Shown: positions 1 to 10,037 of the stretch, piece by piece
Position numbering within the stretch: position 1 is the stretch's first letter
Layout of the letters: every line of letters begins with the position of its first letter
Assembly: GCA_025459125.1 (NCBI GenBank)
Contig: JALORE010000015.1
Coordinates: forward strand, 1 to 41,544
Length of the DNA stretch: 41,544 nt
Source of the DNA: Planctomycetota bacterium
GTDB lineage: Bacteria; Planctomycetota; Phycisphaerae; Sedimentisphaerales; Anaerobacaceae
Direction: 5' to 3'
Position numbers and translations under genes: made by a program
The notes under the pieces: generated by a model
Told to the model about the DNA's origin: nothing
The model's input: the letters and a program-made list of their open reading frames with translations, nothing else
The model's database searches: none

Positions 1-311
1 CCCTACACCGTGGGCGTTCTCGCCCGGGCGGCGGACCTGCGGATCCTCTCGGGTCAGGTCAAGGGCTATACTACCATCGCCAGGACAGCGGCCGGAAGAT
101 CACGCGGGAGTTCTGCCCGAATTGCGGGGCGCCGCTCTTCACCCGGGCCGAGAAGTATCCCGATGCCGTCTTCCTCAAAGCCGGCAGTCTGGATGAGCCG
201 CAGCAGATCAAGCCAAGCTGCCAGACCTGGACGAAACGGGCGGTGCCCTGGGCTCACATCGATGAGAGACTGCCCTGTTTTCCGGAAGGCCGGCCGACGG
301 GAAAGGAGTAG
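1..311 (+). pseudogene. GFA (glutathione-dependent formaldehyde-activating / CENP-V-like) family protein, 3' part, frameshifted
   Basis: Only the C-terminal part lies in the window. Reading frame 1 gives a stretch ending LSGQVKGY at about base 69. Frame 3 then continues with YHRQDSGR, REFCPNCGAPLF and AGSLDEPQ to a TAG at 309-311. CPNCG is the second zinc-binding Cys pair of the GFA fold, and the AGSLDEP and WAHIDERLPCFPEG blocks are typical of the family C-terminus. The switch between frames near 64-72 means the gene as read is frameshifted; it could be a true pseudogene or an assembly error. GFA-fold proteins bind zinc and are often annotated as S-(hydroxymethyl)glutathione synthases, but most members have no proven reaction. 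Family assignment is good; function is not known. Confidence 0.7.
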
Positions 312-788
312 CCCCTGAATTGATGGTTGATTGTTGATGATTGATGATTTGGGCGGCATGTCTGCGGCTTAGGGCCGGTTTTCCGTCCGCTGGCCTCTGC
401 CTTCGTCCTCCGCTCGCCCAAGGCCGGCCCGCTCCAGTATGGATCACATTGCCATTATTTTTGGTTCTTTTGCAACATACCAGCATCAAGAAACGTCTAT
501 AGAAAGAGCGGTAGCCTGTCGTCGGGGGGAGAACCCACATACGGACCAAGCCGGAAGGCAGTAGTCGGCAGCGGGCGGGTCAGTAGCCGGTGGGAGGACT
601 GTTCGGGTGAAACAAAGCCAATTGGCCCACCCCTGTTCCCCGGGACAGAGGGCCGCGGAATTCCGTTTGCCCCGGGCAGCCCGGGGCGGCATAATCGTAT
701 CGAGCCGTACATGCAATGGAGTTTTGCAGAGTCTCACGATGAACCTACCTGAGAATTCGGGCCCAGGGGACCCGAGGAGGCTGTGACA
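312..788. other. intergenic region upstream of the sulfatase
   Basis: No convincing gene. It opens with an AT-rich run of TTGAT/GATGATT repeats (about 318-350) that contrasts with the GC-rich surroundings, and ends with the strong GAGGAGG ribosome binding site (774-780) of the sulfatase. No clear sigma-70 promoter was seen. Confidence 0.5.
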
Positions 789-2225
789 ATGTCGAGCACG
801 ATGACCAGAAGACAACTGATGGGAACCGGGGCAGCGGGGCTTTGCGCGATGGCGCTCGGGGGAACCCTCCCGGCGGCCCAACGCAAGAGACAACCCAACA
901 TCCTGATCATCACCACCGACCAGCAGCGCGTCGACGCGATGAGCGCGGTGGGCAATACGTGGGTCAAGACACCCCATATGGACTCGCTCGTGGCCAATGG
1001 GGTGTATTTCATGAACTCGTACTGCTCCTTTCCCCTGTGCAGCCCCTCGCGGGCCAGTCTGCACACCAGCCGGATGCCGCACGAGATCGGCGTGGACCGC
1101 AACAACCTGCCCATCCTGAACGCACCGTTGTCCGGCGAGGTCTTCCGCGAGGCGGGCTATGACACCGGCTACGCGGGCAAGTGGCACTGTCCCAGCGTGT
1201 ATCCGACCGAGGGGATCGCCGGCTTCGAGGTCGTGAACACCACGACCCGACAGGGCAAGCTCGCCCAGGCCGTGGATGAGGCGACGATGACCGCGGGCAT
1301 CGAGTTCATCCGGCGTAAACGCGAGAAGCCCTTCCTGGCGGTGGTGTCGTTCATCAATCCGCACGACATCTGCCTGCCGGCGGGCGGGGATAGTCCCCTG
1401 CTGGGCGAGCTGTGGCAGCGGTACCAGCCGCCGGCCGGGGCCGAGCTGCCCCCCCTGCCGGCCAACGCCCTGCCCACCCAGGGCCTGCCCGAGGGCTTCA
1501 ACCGCGGCCCCAAGCACGATGACTGGGACGAGAACCAGTGGCGGCGTTTCGGTTATGCGTATCGCCGCATGATGGAGGACGTGGACCGTCAGGTCGGCCT
1601 GGTTCTGCAGGCCCTGCGCGAGACCGGCCAGGAGAACAACACGCTGGTCATCTTCACCAGCGATCACGGCGAGGGCCTCGGCTCACACCGCTGGACCGGC
1701 AAGATGATGTACTACCAGGAGGAAGCGGCGGTGCCGCTGATCGTCAGTTGGAAAGGTGTGACGCCGGCCGGCCGGATCGACCGCGAGCACCTGGTTTCCA
1801 CGCTGGACGTGCTGCCGACGATCTGCGACTACGCGGGCGTGCGCGGCCCGGCGGTCATGCGCGGCAAGAGCCTGCGGCCGGTCATCGAGAAGCCCCAGCA
1901 GCCGGGTCACGAGTACGTCGTGTCCGAGATGGCCGGCAGCGGCGGCCGCAGCTTCATGCTGCGGACCAAGAAGTACAAGTACATGTTCTTCCCGCCGGCC
2001 AGCGGCCAGAAGCAGGAGATGTTCTTCGACCTGCAGGCCGACCCCGGCGAGATGAAGAACCTCATCGCCCAGCCGGCCCTGGCCACGGAGATCGAGCGTC
2101 ACCGCAAGCTGCTGGCCGACTGGAACAAGCTGACGGAAGAAGCCAGCCACACCATCGTGCCCGGCCAAGCCGGCAAGGCCAAGAACAAAGCGAAGCAAAA
2201 CAAGGCCAAGCAGAGGAACAAGTAG
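789..2225 (+). CDS. sulfatase, Cys-type, Tat-exported
   Basis: Alkaline-phosphatase-superfamily arylsulfatase that hydrolyses sulfate esters, probably of sulfated glycans. The ATG at 789 is chosen because GAGGAGG lies 8 bases upstream; a GTG at 783 is too close. The N-terminus has a twin-arginine-type signal (TRRQLMG, then a hydrophobic stretch to about residue 30), so the enzyme is probably exported folded. PNILIITTDQQR (residues 36-47) is the metal-binding start of the fold. C84-S-P-S-R88 is the CxPSR signature whose Cys is converted to formylglycine by a maturase, none of which is seen in the window. TSDHGEGLGSH and the GKW motif supply further metal and active-site residues. The length of 478 residues is normal. 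The C-terminal tail is Lys-rich (about the last 15 residues). The natural substrate cannot be read from the sequence. Confidence 0.93.
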   Translation: MSSTMTRRQLMGTGAAGLCAMALGGTLPAAQRKRQPNILIITTDQQRVDAMSAVGNTWVKTPHMDSLVANGVYFMNSYCSFPLCSPSRASLHTSRMPHEIGVDRNNLPILNAPLSGEVFREAGYDTGYAGKWHCPSVYPTEGIAGFEVVNTTTRQGKLAQAVDEATMTAGIEFIRRKREKPFLAVVSFINPHDICLPAGGDSPLLGELWQRYQPPAGAELPPLPANALPTQGLPEGFNRGPKHDDWDENQWRRFGYAYRRMMEDVDRQVGLVLQALRETGQENNTLVIFTSDHGEGLGSHRWTGKMMYYQEEAAVPLIVSWKGVTPAGRIDREHLVSTLDVLPTICDYAGVRGPAVMRGKSLRPVIEKPQQPGHEYVVSEMAGSGGRSFMLRTKKYKYMFFPPASGQKQEMFFDLQADPGEMKNLIAQPALATEIERHRKLLADWNKLTEEASHTIVPGQAGKAKNKAKQNKAKQRNK

Positions 2226-2350
2226 CTGCCATAGGCAGACCACGTCCGTGGCAAAGGCATCGTGCCCTTGCGCGGCGGTACAGAGAGATGCCTCGCGATC
2301 GGTCGGGCGAAGCCGATCCGATTGGACTTGCGAGGGCTGTAGGACCATGC

Positions 2351-3418
2351 TTGTCGTATGACGTAGCCATCATCGGAGCGGGACCGGCGGGAGCGACGCT
2401 GGCCCGATTGGTCGGGCAGAGGTATCGCGTTCTGCTGGTCGAGAAGAGGACTCTGGAAGGGCCCGGAAAGTGCTGCGGCGGGCTGCTGGCGCCGGACGCG
2501 CAAGGGATGCTGTCCCAGCTCGGCCTGGGATTGCCCAAGAGCGTGCTGCAGGAGCCGCAGCTCTTCGTCGTGCGGGCCATCGATGTGCCGTGCCGGCGCG
2601 AACGGTACTATCAGCGTCACTACATCAATATGGACCGCGGGCAGTTCGACCGATGGCTCCTGTCCATGGTGCCAAGTGGCGTCGACGTGAGGCTGGGCTG
2701 CCGGCTGCGGGCATGCACGCGTGAGAAGGAGGGATTCCAGCTGGTGCTCCGCCAACAGGACGGACAACGCGTCGAGACGGCCCGGATCGTCGTGGGAGCC
2801 GACGGCGCGGGGTCGAAGGTGCGCCGGGGGCTTGGGCTGCAACGCCCGGCCCCGCGCATGTACCTCGCGGTCCAGGAATGGGTCGAAGCCGACGCGAGTA
2901 TGCCCTATTTCTCCTCGATCTTCGATCCCGAGATCACCGACTACTACTGCTGGACGATTCCCAAGGACCATCTCCTGGCCGTCGGGGCGGCCCTGGCCCC
3001 CCGGGACAGGACCAGGGAGAGATTCGAGCGGCTCAAGAGCCGGCTGCGGGATTGGGGCTTTCGCTTCGGACGGACCGTGCGGCGGGAAGGCGCCCTCCTG
3101 CTACGGCCCGAGACGGTCGGCCACGTGTCCACCGGGACGGCGGGGATCGCCCTGATCGGTGAGGCGGCCGGCTGGATCAGTCCCAGCTCCGCGGAAGGAC
3201 TCAGCTACGCCTTTCGCAGCGCCCGGATGCTGGCCGAAGTCCTGCACGCCGGGCTCGACGACGTCGCGCCGCGCTATCACCGAACGAGCCAGCCCCTGCG
3301 GCGGAACATCCTGGTCAAGGGCCTCAAGTCGCGCGTCGTCTTCCATCCGGGGCTCCGCCGGATCATCATGAGGCTCGGTCTGCAAAGCATGGACATCTAT
3401 GGCGGCGACGAGAGATAG
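2351..3418 (+). CDS. geranylgeranyl-reductase-family FAD-dependent oxidoreductase
   Basis: Flavoprotein of the geranylgeranyl reductase / p-hydroxybenzoate-hydroxylase-like group. The N-terminal SYDVAIIGAGPAGATLA is the FAD-binding Rossmann motif, followed by EK at the end of strand 2. KCCGGLLAPDAQ matches the conserved Cys-rich block of this subgroup. VVGADGAGSKVRR is the second FAD motif (GADG) and IALIGEAAGWISPSSAEGLSYAF the third (GD/E-A-G). The TTG at 2351 is taken as start because it puts the Rossmann strand at residues 2-10, as usual, with AGGA 6 bases upstream. An in-frame ATG at 2288 would add 21 residues read from a repeat-like palindromic stretch and is less likely. The protein is 355 residues. 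Some relatives reduce isoprenoid chains; the substrate here is unknown. It lies 125 bases after the sulfatase and could be co-transcribed. Confidence 0.85.
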   Translation: MSYDVAIIGAGPAGATLARLVGQRYRVLLVEKRTLEGPGKCCGGLLAPDAQGMLSQLGLGLPKSVLQEPQLFVVRAIDVPCRRERYYQRHYINMDRGQFDRWLLSMVPSGVDVRLGCRLRACTREKEGFQLVLRQQDGQRVETARIVVGADGAGSKVRRGLGLQRPAPRMYLAVQEWVEADASMPYFSSIFDPEITDYYCWTIPKDHLLAVGAALAPRDRTRERFERLKSRLRDWGFRFGRTVRREGALLLRPETVGHVSTGTAGIALIGEAAGWISPSSAEGLSYAFRSARMLAEVLHAGLDDVAPRYHRTSQPLRRNILVKGLKSRVVFHPGLRRIIMRLGLQSMDIYGGDER

Positions 3419-3423
3419 AAGAA

Positions 3424-3452
3424 GGGCCTGCACCCTGGAAGGGTACAGGCCC
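3424..3452. terminator. bidirectional intrinsic terminator between convergent genes
   Basis: A 12-base stem (3424-3435 with 3441-3452, one C-A mismatch) and a 5-base loop sit between the stops of the convergent flavoprotein and secreted-protein genes. On the minus strand the stem is followed by a T-rich run (TTCTTCTAT), so it works best for the minus-strand gene. Confidence 0.7.
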
Positions 3453-3494
3453 GAGACGACTGTGCTGCGCTGGGTCTGGTTGGCAACGGACGAT

Positions 3495-5396
3495 TTACTT
3501 GACCGTCAGCCGCACGTTGTCCAGACCGATCCAGCTCTGACCGTTTTCCGTCACGTTGTCGAGCTCGATGCCGATGTCCTTGCCGACGCAGGCCGGCAGG
3601 TCACTCGCCTTGAACGGCAGCGAGAACGTCTGCATGGCGTCGGTGACCGTCACATCCGCCTTGGCGGCGGGAACGCGGAGGCCGGCGTCCACGTAGTAGA
3701 GGGCTAGCCGCAGCGTCGTGCCCTGCCACGTGTTGCGGGCGTCCACCTTCAGCTCGAAGGTGTCTTCGGCTGCAATGATGAAGCCCGTCGTCTGCCAGAC
3801 GGAGGGATCGGCGCCCATCAGGAAGGCGGTCCACAGACCGTCGGTGGGCGTGTAACCGGTCTCCACGCCGGAGTCGGCCACGGCAACGTTGGGGTCGCTG
3901 GCCCAGCCCGGAATGTCAACGGCCGGGGTGCCGCCAATGCCTTCGCCGTTCCAACCCTTGATCTTGACCGTGCCCGGCTGCTCGAAGCTGGCGTTCACCA
4001 GGGGAATCGGCAGCGGCACCGGGATCGTCATGTACTCGACCGCGTTCAGGAAGATCTTCTTACCGGCGGCATTGAAGTTCATGACGCCCCAGTTCGTCTT
4101 CTGGCCCGAGACTTCCTGGGTGCCGGCGTTGAAGAACATCCGGTGGCCGCCCGCGATCTGACCCGCGGTGGCGTAGAACGGCAGGCCCGGCATCCACTCC
4201 GCGATCAGGAGGTTGCCGTTATCCGGCCGCAGGGCCAGGGCGGAGCCGCTGCCGGCGTCGTTGCTGTTGATGAAGCTGGCGTAGCCGCTGGCCGCGTTCG
4301 GATCGTACCACTGCACGACGTTGTTGACGATCTTCGCGTTGGGATCGACCACCGCGTTCGGATCGACCACGACATCGCTGCTCTCGAACGTCACGCCCGC
4401 GAAGAGCGGATTCGCCACATCGACGGCCTTGAGCATGTAATAGGGCTTCCGTGCGTCCTGGCTGCCGCTGTTGATCCACTTCCACCGGTTGTTGGCGGCG
4501 ATATAGGAGCTCATCAACATCACCGGCGTCTGCAGACCGTTCCAGAACGCGACCTCGTCGGCGTTGGTGGACACGCCACCGCTGTTGCAGTCCCGACCGA
4601 TGATGACCAGGTCCGCCGCCTGAAGGACCGCCATCTTGTTGGGGTCCAGGACTTCCCAGTAGCTGGTCCCGACCACATTGCCCGCCGTGTAGTCCACGTC
4701 GTACCAGGCGGCCTTGAGCAGATCGACAAAGCCCTTGTCGCTGGGCACGTTCGGATCGGCCGTCGAGGCGTGCATCGCCGAGACGAAGACCACCTTCTTC
4801 GGCGTGAAGGTGTACTTGTAGGTGTAATGCGCCTTCACCTGCAGCTTCGAAGACTTCACGACGTCGCCCTGGTTGGAGGCATAGTCGGTCAGCTTGACCT
4901 GCGTGTAGTAACCGTTGGTGCCCGTCAGCCAGGTATCGGCGTCCGTCAGGTCGATCACCGTCGTGCTGTCGCCCCAGAACGTGGAGGCGGCCTTCAGATA
5001 CACGGGCCCCGGCGCCACGATGGCCTTCCAGGGACCGGTGCTCTTGTCACTTCTCGAGACGCTATCCCGCTGGGCATTGGGACCCGCACCAGCCACCGGC
5101 GAAACACCATTGGCCACGATCGTCAGCGTCGCGCTGGTGATCTTGTACCCCAGCTTGAGTTCGCCACCCTCGGGATAACCCAGCGCCACGGCGTCCGGCG
5201 CCGGATCTTTCACCTCAAACTTGTACGGCTGGGACCACGTGATCGTCGCCCCGCTCACGGTAAAGCCGGACTTCACCGTGTTGTCGTACGAGACATCTCC
5301 TTCCGAGAGAGTCACCGTCACCGGCTCGGCGAACACCGCCGTACCCAGGGCCAGCACCACGCTCGCCACCGTACACATCACCACGAATCGCTTCAT
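3495..5396 (-). CDS. secreted protein with ThuA/GATase-like middle region and C-terminal carbohydrate-binding-like domain
   Basis: 633-residue exported protein. The ATG at 5396 is chosen because it is preceded by AGGAG (5406-5410 on this strand) and begins a classical signal peptide (MKRFVVMCTV..., cleavage near residue 23 after AVFA). Residues about 24-190 look like a beta-sandwich. Residues about 195-450 (KKVVFVSAMH, AADLVIIGRD, FWNGLQTPVMLMSSY) resemble the flavodoxin-like ThuA/GATase-1 fold. The last 170 residues, starting PLVNASFEQPG and ending WIGLDNVRLTVK, look like the family of C-terminal binding modules common in planctomycete secreted proteins. A short tandem (VVDPNA twice) lies in the middle. 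No enzymatic residues are evident. A role in handling extracellular polysaccharide is a guess from the architecture and the nearby sulfatase. Confidence 0.75.
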   Translation of the reverse strand: MKRFVVMCTVASVVLALGTAVFAEPVTVTLSEGDVSYDNTVKSGFTVSGATITWSQPYKFEVKDPAPDAVALGYPEGGELKLGYKITSATLTIVANGVSPVAGAGPNAQRDSVSRSDKSTGPWKAIVAPGPVYLKAASTFWGDSTTVIDLTDADTWLTGTNGYYTQVKLTDYASNQGDVVKSSKLQVKAHYTYKYTFTPKKVVFVSAMHASTADPNVPSDKGFVDLLKAAWYDVDYTAGNVVGTSYWEVLDPNKMAVLQAADLVIIGRDCNSGGVSTNADEVAFWNGLQTPVMLMSSYIAANNRWKWINSGSQDARKPYYMLKAVDVANPLFAGVTFESSDVVVDPNAVVDPNAKIVNNVVQWYDPNAASGYASFINSNDAGSGSALALRPDNGNLLIAEWMPGLPFYATAGQIAGGHRMFFNAGTQEVSGQKTNWGVMNFNAAGKKIFLNAVEYMTIPVPLPIPLVNASFEQPGTVKIKGWNGEGIGGTPAVDIPGWASDPNVAVADSGVETGYTPTDGLWTAFLMGADPSVWQTTGFIIAAEDTFELKVDARNTWQGTTLRLALYYVDAGLRVPAAKADVTVTDAMQTFSLPFKASDLPACVGKDIGIELDNVTENGQSWIGLDNVRLTVK

Positions 5397-5925
5397 CTTC
5401 CACTTCTCCTTTCTGCCTAGGTATTTGATGGCACCATCTGTCGGCCCACGCCCGCGGCACGGAACACCGGCGCACCAGTCGGGGGGCCACATTCTCGCTA
5501 TGTCACCTTCTGCTGCCTCACCTCCTTCCACGGTGACGTCGGGACCGTTGTCCGGACGAGACAACGCCTACCCTTCTCCAGTTGCTCGACAGGGAATCTG
5601 ACTATCCTTGCCTTCGCACGTGTCTCTCGCCGCCCGACGGCCGGTTACTGCCAATGGCGCGCAGGTACAAACGTACCGCGCCCGGGGACATCGTACGGCC
5701 CGCACACAGCGCGAAACCTCCACCGTGAGGTACCTGCATTGTAGGGTATTCCCGACCCCGTGTCAACGCGCCCGCCTCTTTTTTTTCGGACGATCGCGCG
5801 GCCGCGGGACAGGGAGGGGTGGCAAGTCGGATCCCATGGGGACGCCGATCGCGAGGCCTCGCGATCGGCGTCCCCTGGTGCAACGTGGAAGTTACGCCGG
5901 TCTTTTACTACCGATCGGCCAGGGA
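5397..5925. other. intergenic region between glnN and the secreted-protein gene
   Basis: No gene recognised. It carries the upstream region of the minus-strand secreted protein and, near glnN, the perfect palindrome listed separately (5838-5875). Confidence 0.5.
5838..5875. repeat. perfect 38-base palindrome (REP-like; also possible glnN terminator)
   Basis: The two 19-base halves 5838-5856 and 5857-5875 are exact reverse complements with no loop, centred on GAGG/CCTC. It lies 50 bases past the glnN stop on the minus strand. Related but degenerate sequences built around CGCGAT/ATCGCG occur at about 2288-2330 and 23098-23130, so it looks like a dispersed element rather than a gene-specific terminator. 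Confidence 0.75.
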
Positions 5926-8031
<2,106 letters not shown>

Positions 8032-8074
8032 TCTTGGCTCCTCTATTGTTTTCGTAGTCGTCATAGAATCACAC

Positions 8075-8103
8075 ATTATACCCATAACAAGGGTTCCTAT
8101 CAA
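8075..8103 (-). promoter_or_regulatory. sigma-70 promoter of glnN
   Basis: Read on the minus strand: TTGATA (8098-8103), exactly 17 bases, then TATAAT (8075-8080), about 44 bases before the glnN start at 8031. The -10 box is a perfect consensus and the -35 has one or two mismatches. Confidence 0.85.
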
Positions 8104-8274
8104 AGCGCGAGCGGCCCCGGGGTCTGCCACCCCGGCCTCTCGACCGCGGCTCCGTCAGCACCAGAAAGGGGGCGAGGCCTGTGCCGTCCGGCAATCCCCA
8201 GCAGAATCCGCCGACAGCCCGGGGAACCCCGACGCAACGAAACGCGCGGGGGCACCCCGCAGGCCCCACCCACA

Positions 8275-8429
8275 ACCCAATGCTGGCTGCACCCAAGGTG
8301 CAGCGAACACTTGCCTGGTACCGCCCCCGCCGTCGCACCGACGACGAGGGCCCTCGACTTCGTTCTTCCCGACACCGTCGGGCAACTTCCTTTTGGGCAT
8401 CATTTTTTGGTTCCTTTCCAGCATTGGGT
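8275..8429. repeat. element bounded by a perfect 12-base inverted repeat
   Basis: ACCCAATGCTGG at 8275-8286 and its exact reverse complement at 8418-8429 enclose about 130 bases that include a small 8-base-stem hairpin (8286-8304). The unit lies between the glnN promoter region and the decayed glnB remnant. No coding sequence is recognised inside. A non-autonomous element (MITE-like) or a long-range leader structure is possible. Apart from this, the 8104-8440 stretch shows nothing recognisable. Confidence 0.55.
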
Positions 8430-8440
8430 ATTGACTGCAT

Positions 8441-8530
8441 TTATTCGATGACTTCTCCGCCCCGCTCGCTGGCGCGGATGCGGATACGTTCGAGTAGCGC
8501 GAGGAGGAAGACCTAGTCGTCGCCGACCTC
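8441..8530 (-). pseudogene. decayed 3' end of a P-II (glnB) gene
   Basis: Read on the minus strand from 8530, 29 codons plus a TAA align without gaps to the last 29 codons plus stop of the intact glnB at 9582-9923; 14 of 29 residues are identical, including RIR.(S/G)ERG.E.I. An internal TAG (8513-8515) replaces the Lys of GDGK. The fragment starts one base after the last amt codon of the neighbouring amt remnant and in another frame, so the two remnants were joined by a deletion. Confidence 0.75.
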
Positions 8531-8531
8531 C

Positions 8532-9212
8532 ATCGATCACGGTATACGCCGCCTGCCGATGCAACGTCAGGTCCAGGCCGACGCGCTCTTCATGGGCGTC
8601 GACCCGCACCTTCATAACTACATCCACCAGCTTGAGCAGTGCGATGCCGACGGCAAAAGAGTACACTCCCGCAACGGGCACCGCCTGGAGCTGGATCCAG
8701 AGCAGGCCGGGATCTCCGTCGAAAAGGCCGTCCGCCCCGGCGGGATTGACGGTCTTGCGGGCGAAGAGCCCGGTGGCGATGACGCCCCAGATCCCGCCGA
8801 CCCCGTGCACGCCGAAGGCATCCAGGGAATCGTCGTAGCCCAACAGGGCCTTGACGCAGGTACCGGCCAGCCACGGGATCACGCCGGCCCCGATCCCGAT
8901 CCCGATCGCCCCGAAGGGCGTCACGAATCCGGAGGCCGGGGTCACCGCCGCCAGCCCGGCGATCATGCCGGTGATCATGCCCAGCGTCGTGGGCTTCTTG
9001 TGCTTGATCCAGTCGCGCAACGCCCAGGTGACGCCCGCCGTCGCACCCGCGAGATGAGTCACCATGAAGGCGCTGGCCGCCAGGGCGCCGGAGCCCAGGG
9101 CACTGCCGGCGTTGAAGCCGAACCAGCCCAACCAGAGCAATCCGGCCCCCAGGACCGCAAACGGCAGATTGTGCGGCGGGGAGATCCCGTCCGGATACCC
9201 CTGCCGGCGTTC
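8532..9212 (-). pseudogene. 5'-truncated ammonium transporter gene (amt remnant)
   Basis: The minus strand encodes the C-terminal half of an Amt protein, from RRQGYPDGISPPHNLPF through FGFNAGSALG, TTLGMITG and DAFGVHGVGGIWG to HRQAAYTVID, closely matching residues about 236-461 of the intact amt at 10038-11423. Homology stops at about 9212, where an in-frame TGA lies just upstream, so there is no start and the first six or so membrane segments are missing, including the first of the twin histidines. The normal stop codon is also gone: the frame runs on past VID into unrelated residues to about 8400. The remaining reading frame is otherwise open, which suggests a fairly recent duplication or a second locus that decayed. 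Confidence 0.88.
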
Positions 9213-9452
9213 CGCGCAATCTCAGGACGAACCAATACCCCGTATGCCATCATCTCCGTATCCGATCATGCTCAGGCCAGTCGTAGAGAGCATTGCCCAC
9301 CCGCGCACGAACGCCGGGCAGGATGCCTTCTTGTCCCTGGGCAGGAACAAATCCCGTACCAAACCAGCCGTCCGGATGCCCAATTCGTGTAAGCGATTGC
9401 GCGGACTCATGTTACAGGCAAACCTGGAGACAAATTGCCGGGAGTACATACT

Positions 9453-9467
9453 TACATTTATGTATAC
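9453..9467. promoter_or_regulatory. operator-like site TACATTTATGTATAC
   Basis: Near-palindromic TACAT-NN-ATGTA core followed by TAC. The same 15-mer, differing only in the two central bases, occurs at 11656-11670 on the other side of the amt-glnB pair. No regulator is identified. Confidence 0.4.
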
Positions 9468-9512
9468 ATCAGCCCCATCAAGTACACTTTTGTATTCCAC
9501 GTGCATAGAAAG

Positions 9513-9540
9513 GGGCCCCGCCGTTCGTGCGGCGGGGCCC
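9513..9540 (-). terminator. intrinsic terminator of glnB
   Basis: Perfect 11-base GC-rich stem (9513-9523 with 9530-9540) and 6-base loop, about 40 bases past the glnB stop. On the minus strand it is followed by a short T run (CCTTTCT), which is weak, so efficiency is uncertain. Confidence 0.65.
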
Positions 9541-9581
9541 TCTCCCGGCCCGGATGGGCACGAGAGATGATGGCCGATACC

Positions 9582-9923
9582 TTACCCAATCGCTTCGTTG
9601 CCGCGCTCGCCGGTGCGAATCCGGACACACTCGGGCAGGTCCAGGACGAAGATCTTGCCGTCGCCGATCTGGCCGGTGTGCGCGCCGTCGGTGATCGCCT
9701 TGACAGTCCGTTCGACGAAGGCTTCATTGACGGCGATCTCCAGCTTGATCTTCTTGAGCAGACTGCCCTGCTCCTTGTGGCTGCGATAGACCTGGGCGAC
9801 ACCCTTCTGCCGCCCCCGGCCGAGAACGTTCGACACCGTCACCAGATTGATCTCCTCCTCGGTCAGTCGCTTGAGCACTTCGTCCAGACGGTCCGGTTGA
9901 ATGATGCCGATCACGTATTTCAT
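9582..9923 (-). CDS. glnB: P-II family nitrogen regulatory protein
   Basis: 113-residue trimeric signal protein that senses ATP/ADP and 2-oxoglutarate and controls partners such as Amt. It begins MKYVIGIIQPDRLDEV; the T-loop region runs through LGRGRQKGVAQVYRSHKEQ, with Tyr46 at the place of the modifiable T-loop Tyr, and the C-terminal signature is DGKIFVLDLPECVRIRTGERG. The start at 9923 has AAAGGA 8-9 bases upstream. It lies 114 bases after amt on the same strand, the usual amt-glnB/K pairing, so it probably binds and blocks the transporter when nitrogen is plentiful. No uridylyltransferase (glnD) lies in the window. The subtype (GlnB, GlnK or other) cannot be settled from sequence alone. 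Confidence 0.94.
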   Translation of the reverse strand: MKYVIGIIQPDRLDEVLKRLTEEEINLVTVSNVLGRGRQKGVAQVYRSHKEQGSLLKKIKLEIAVNEAFVERTVKAITDGAHTGQIGDGKIFVLDLPECVRIRTGERGNEAIG

Positions 9924-10037
9924 AGGCTGATGTCCTTTCTCAGACAGGTCCCGGCGAGCACCGCGGAACAATCTCCATGCTTGGCGTTGAGATTGCTGCG
10001 TCGCAGGGCTCTTCGCCATGACAGGCAAAGCACGTTG

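Larger units (their letters stand above)
9213..9581. other. intergenic region between the amt remnant and glnB
   Basis: No gene. Holds an operator-like AT-rich site (9453-9467) and the glnB terminator (9513-9540), both listed separately. The AT-rich part 9440-9505 contrasts with the surrounding base composition. Confidence 0.5.
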
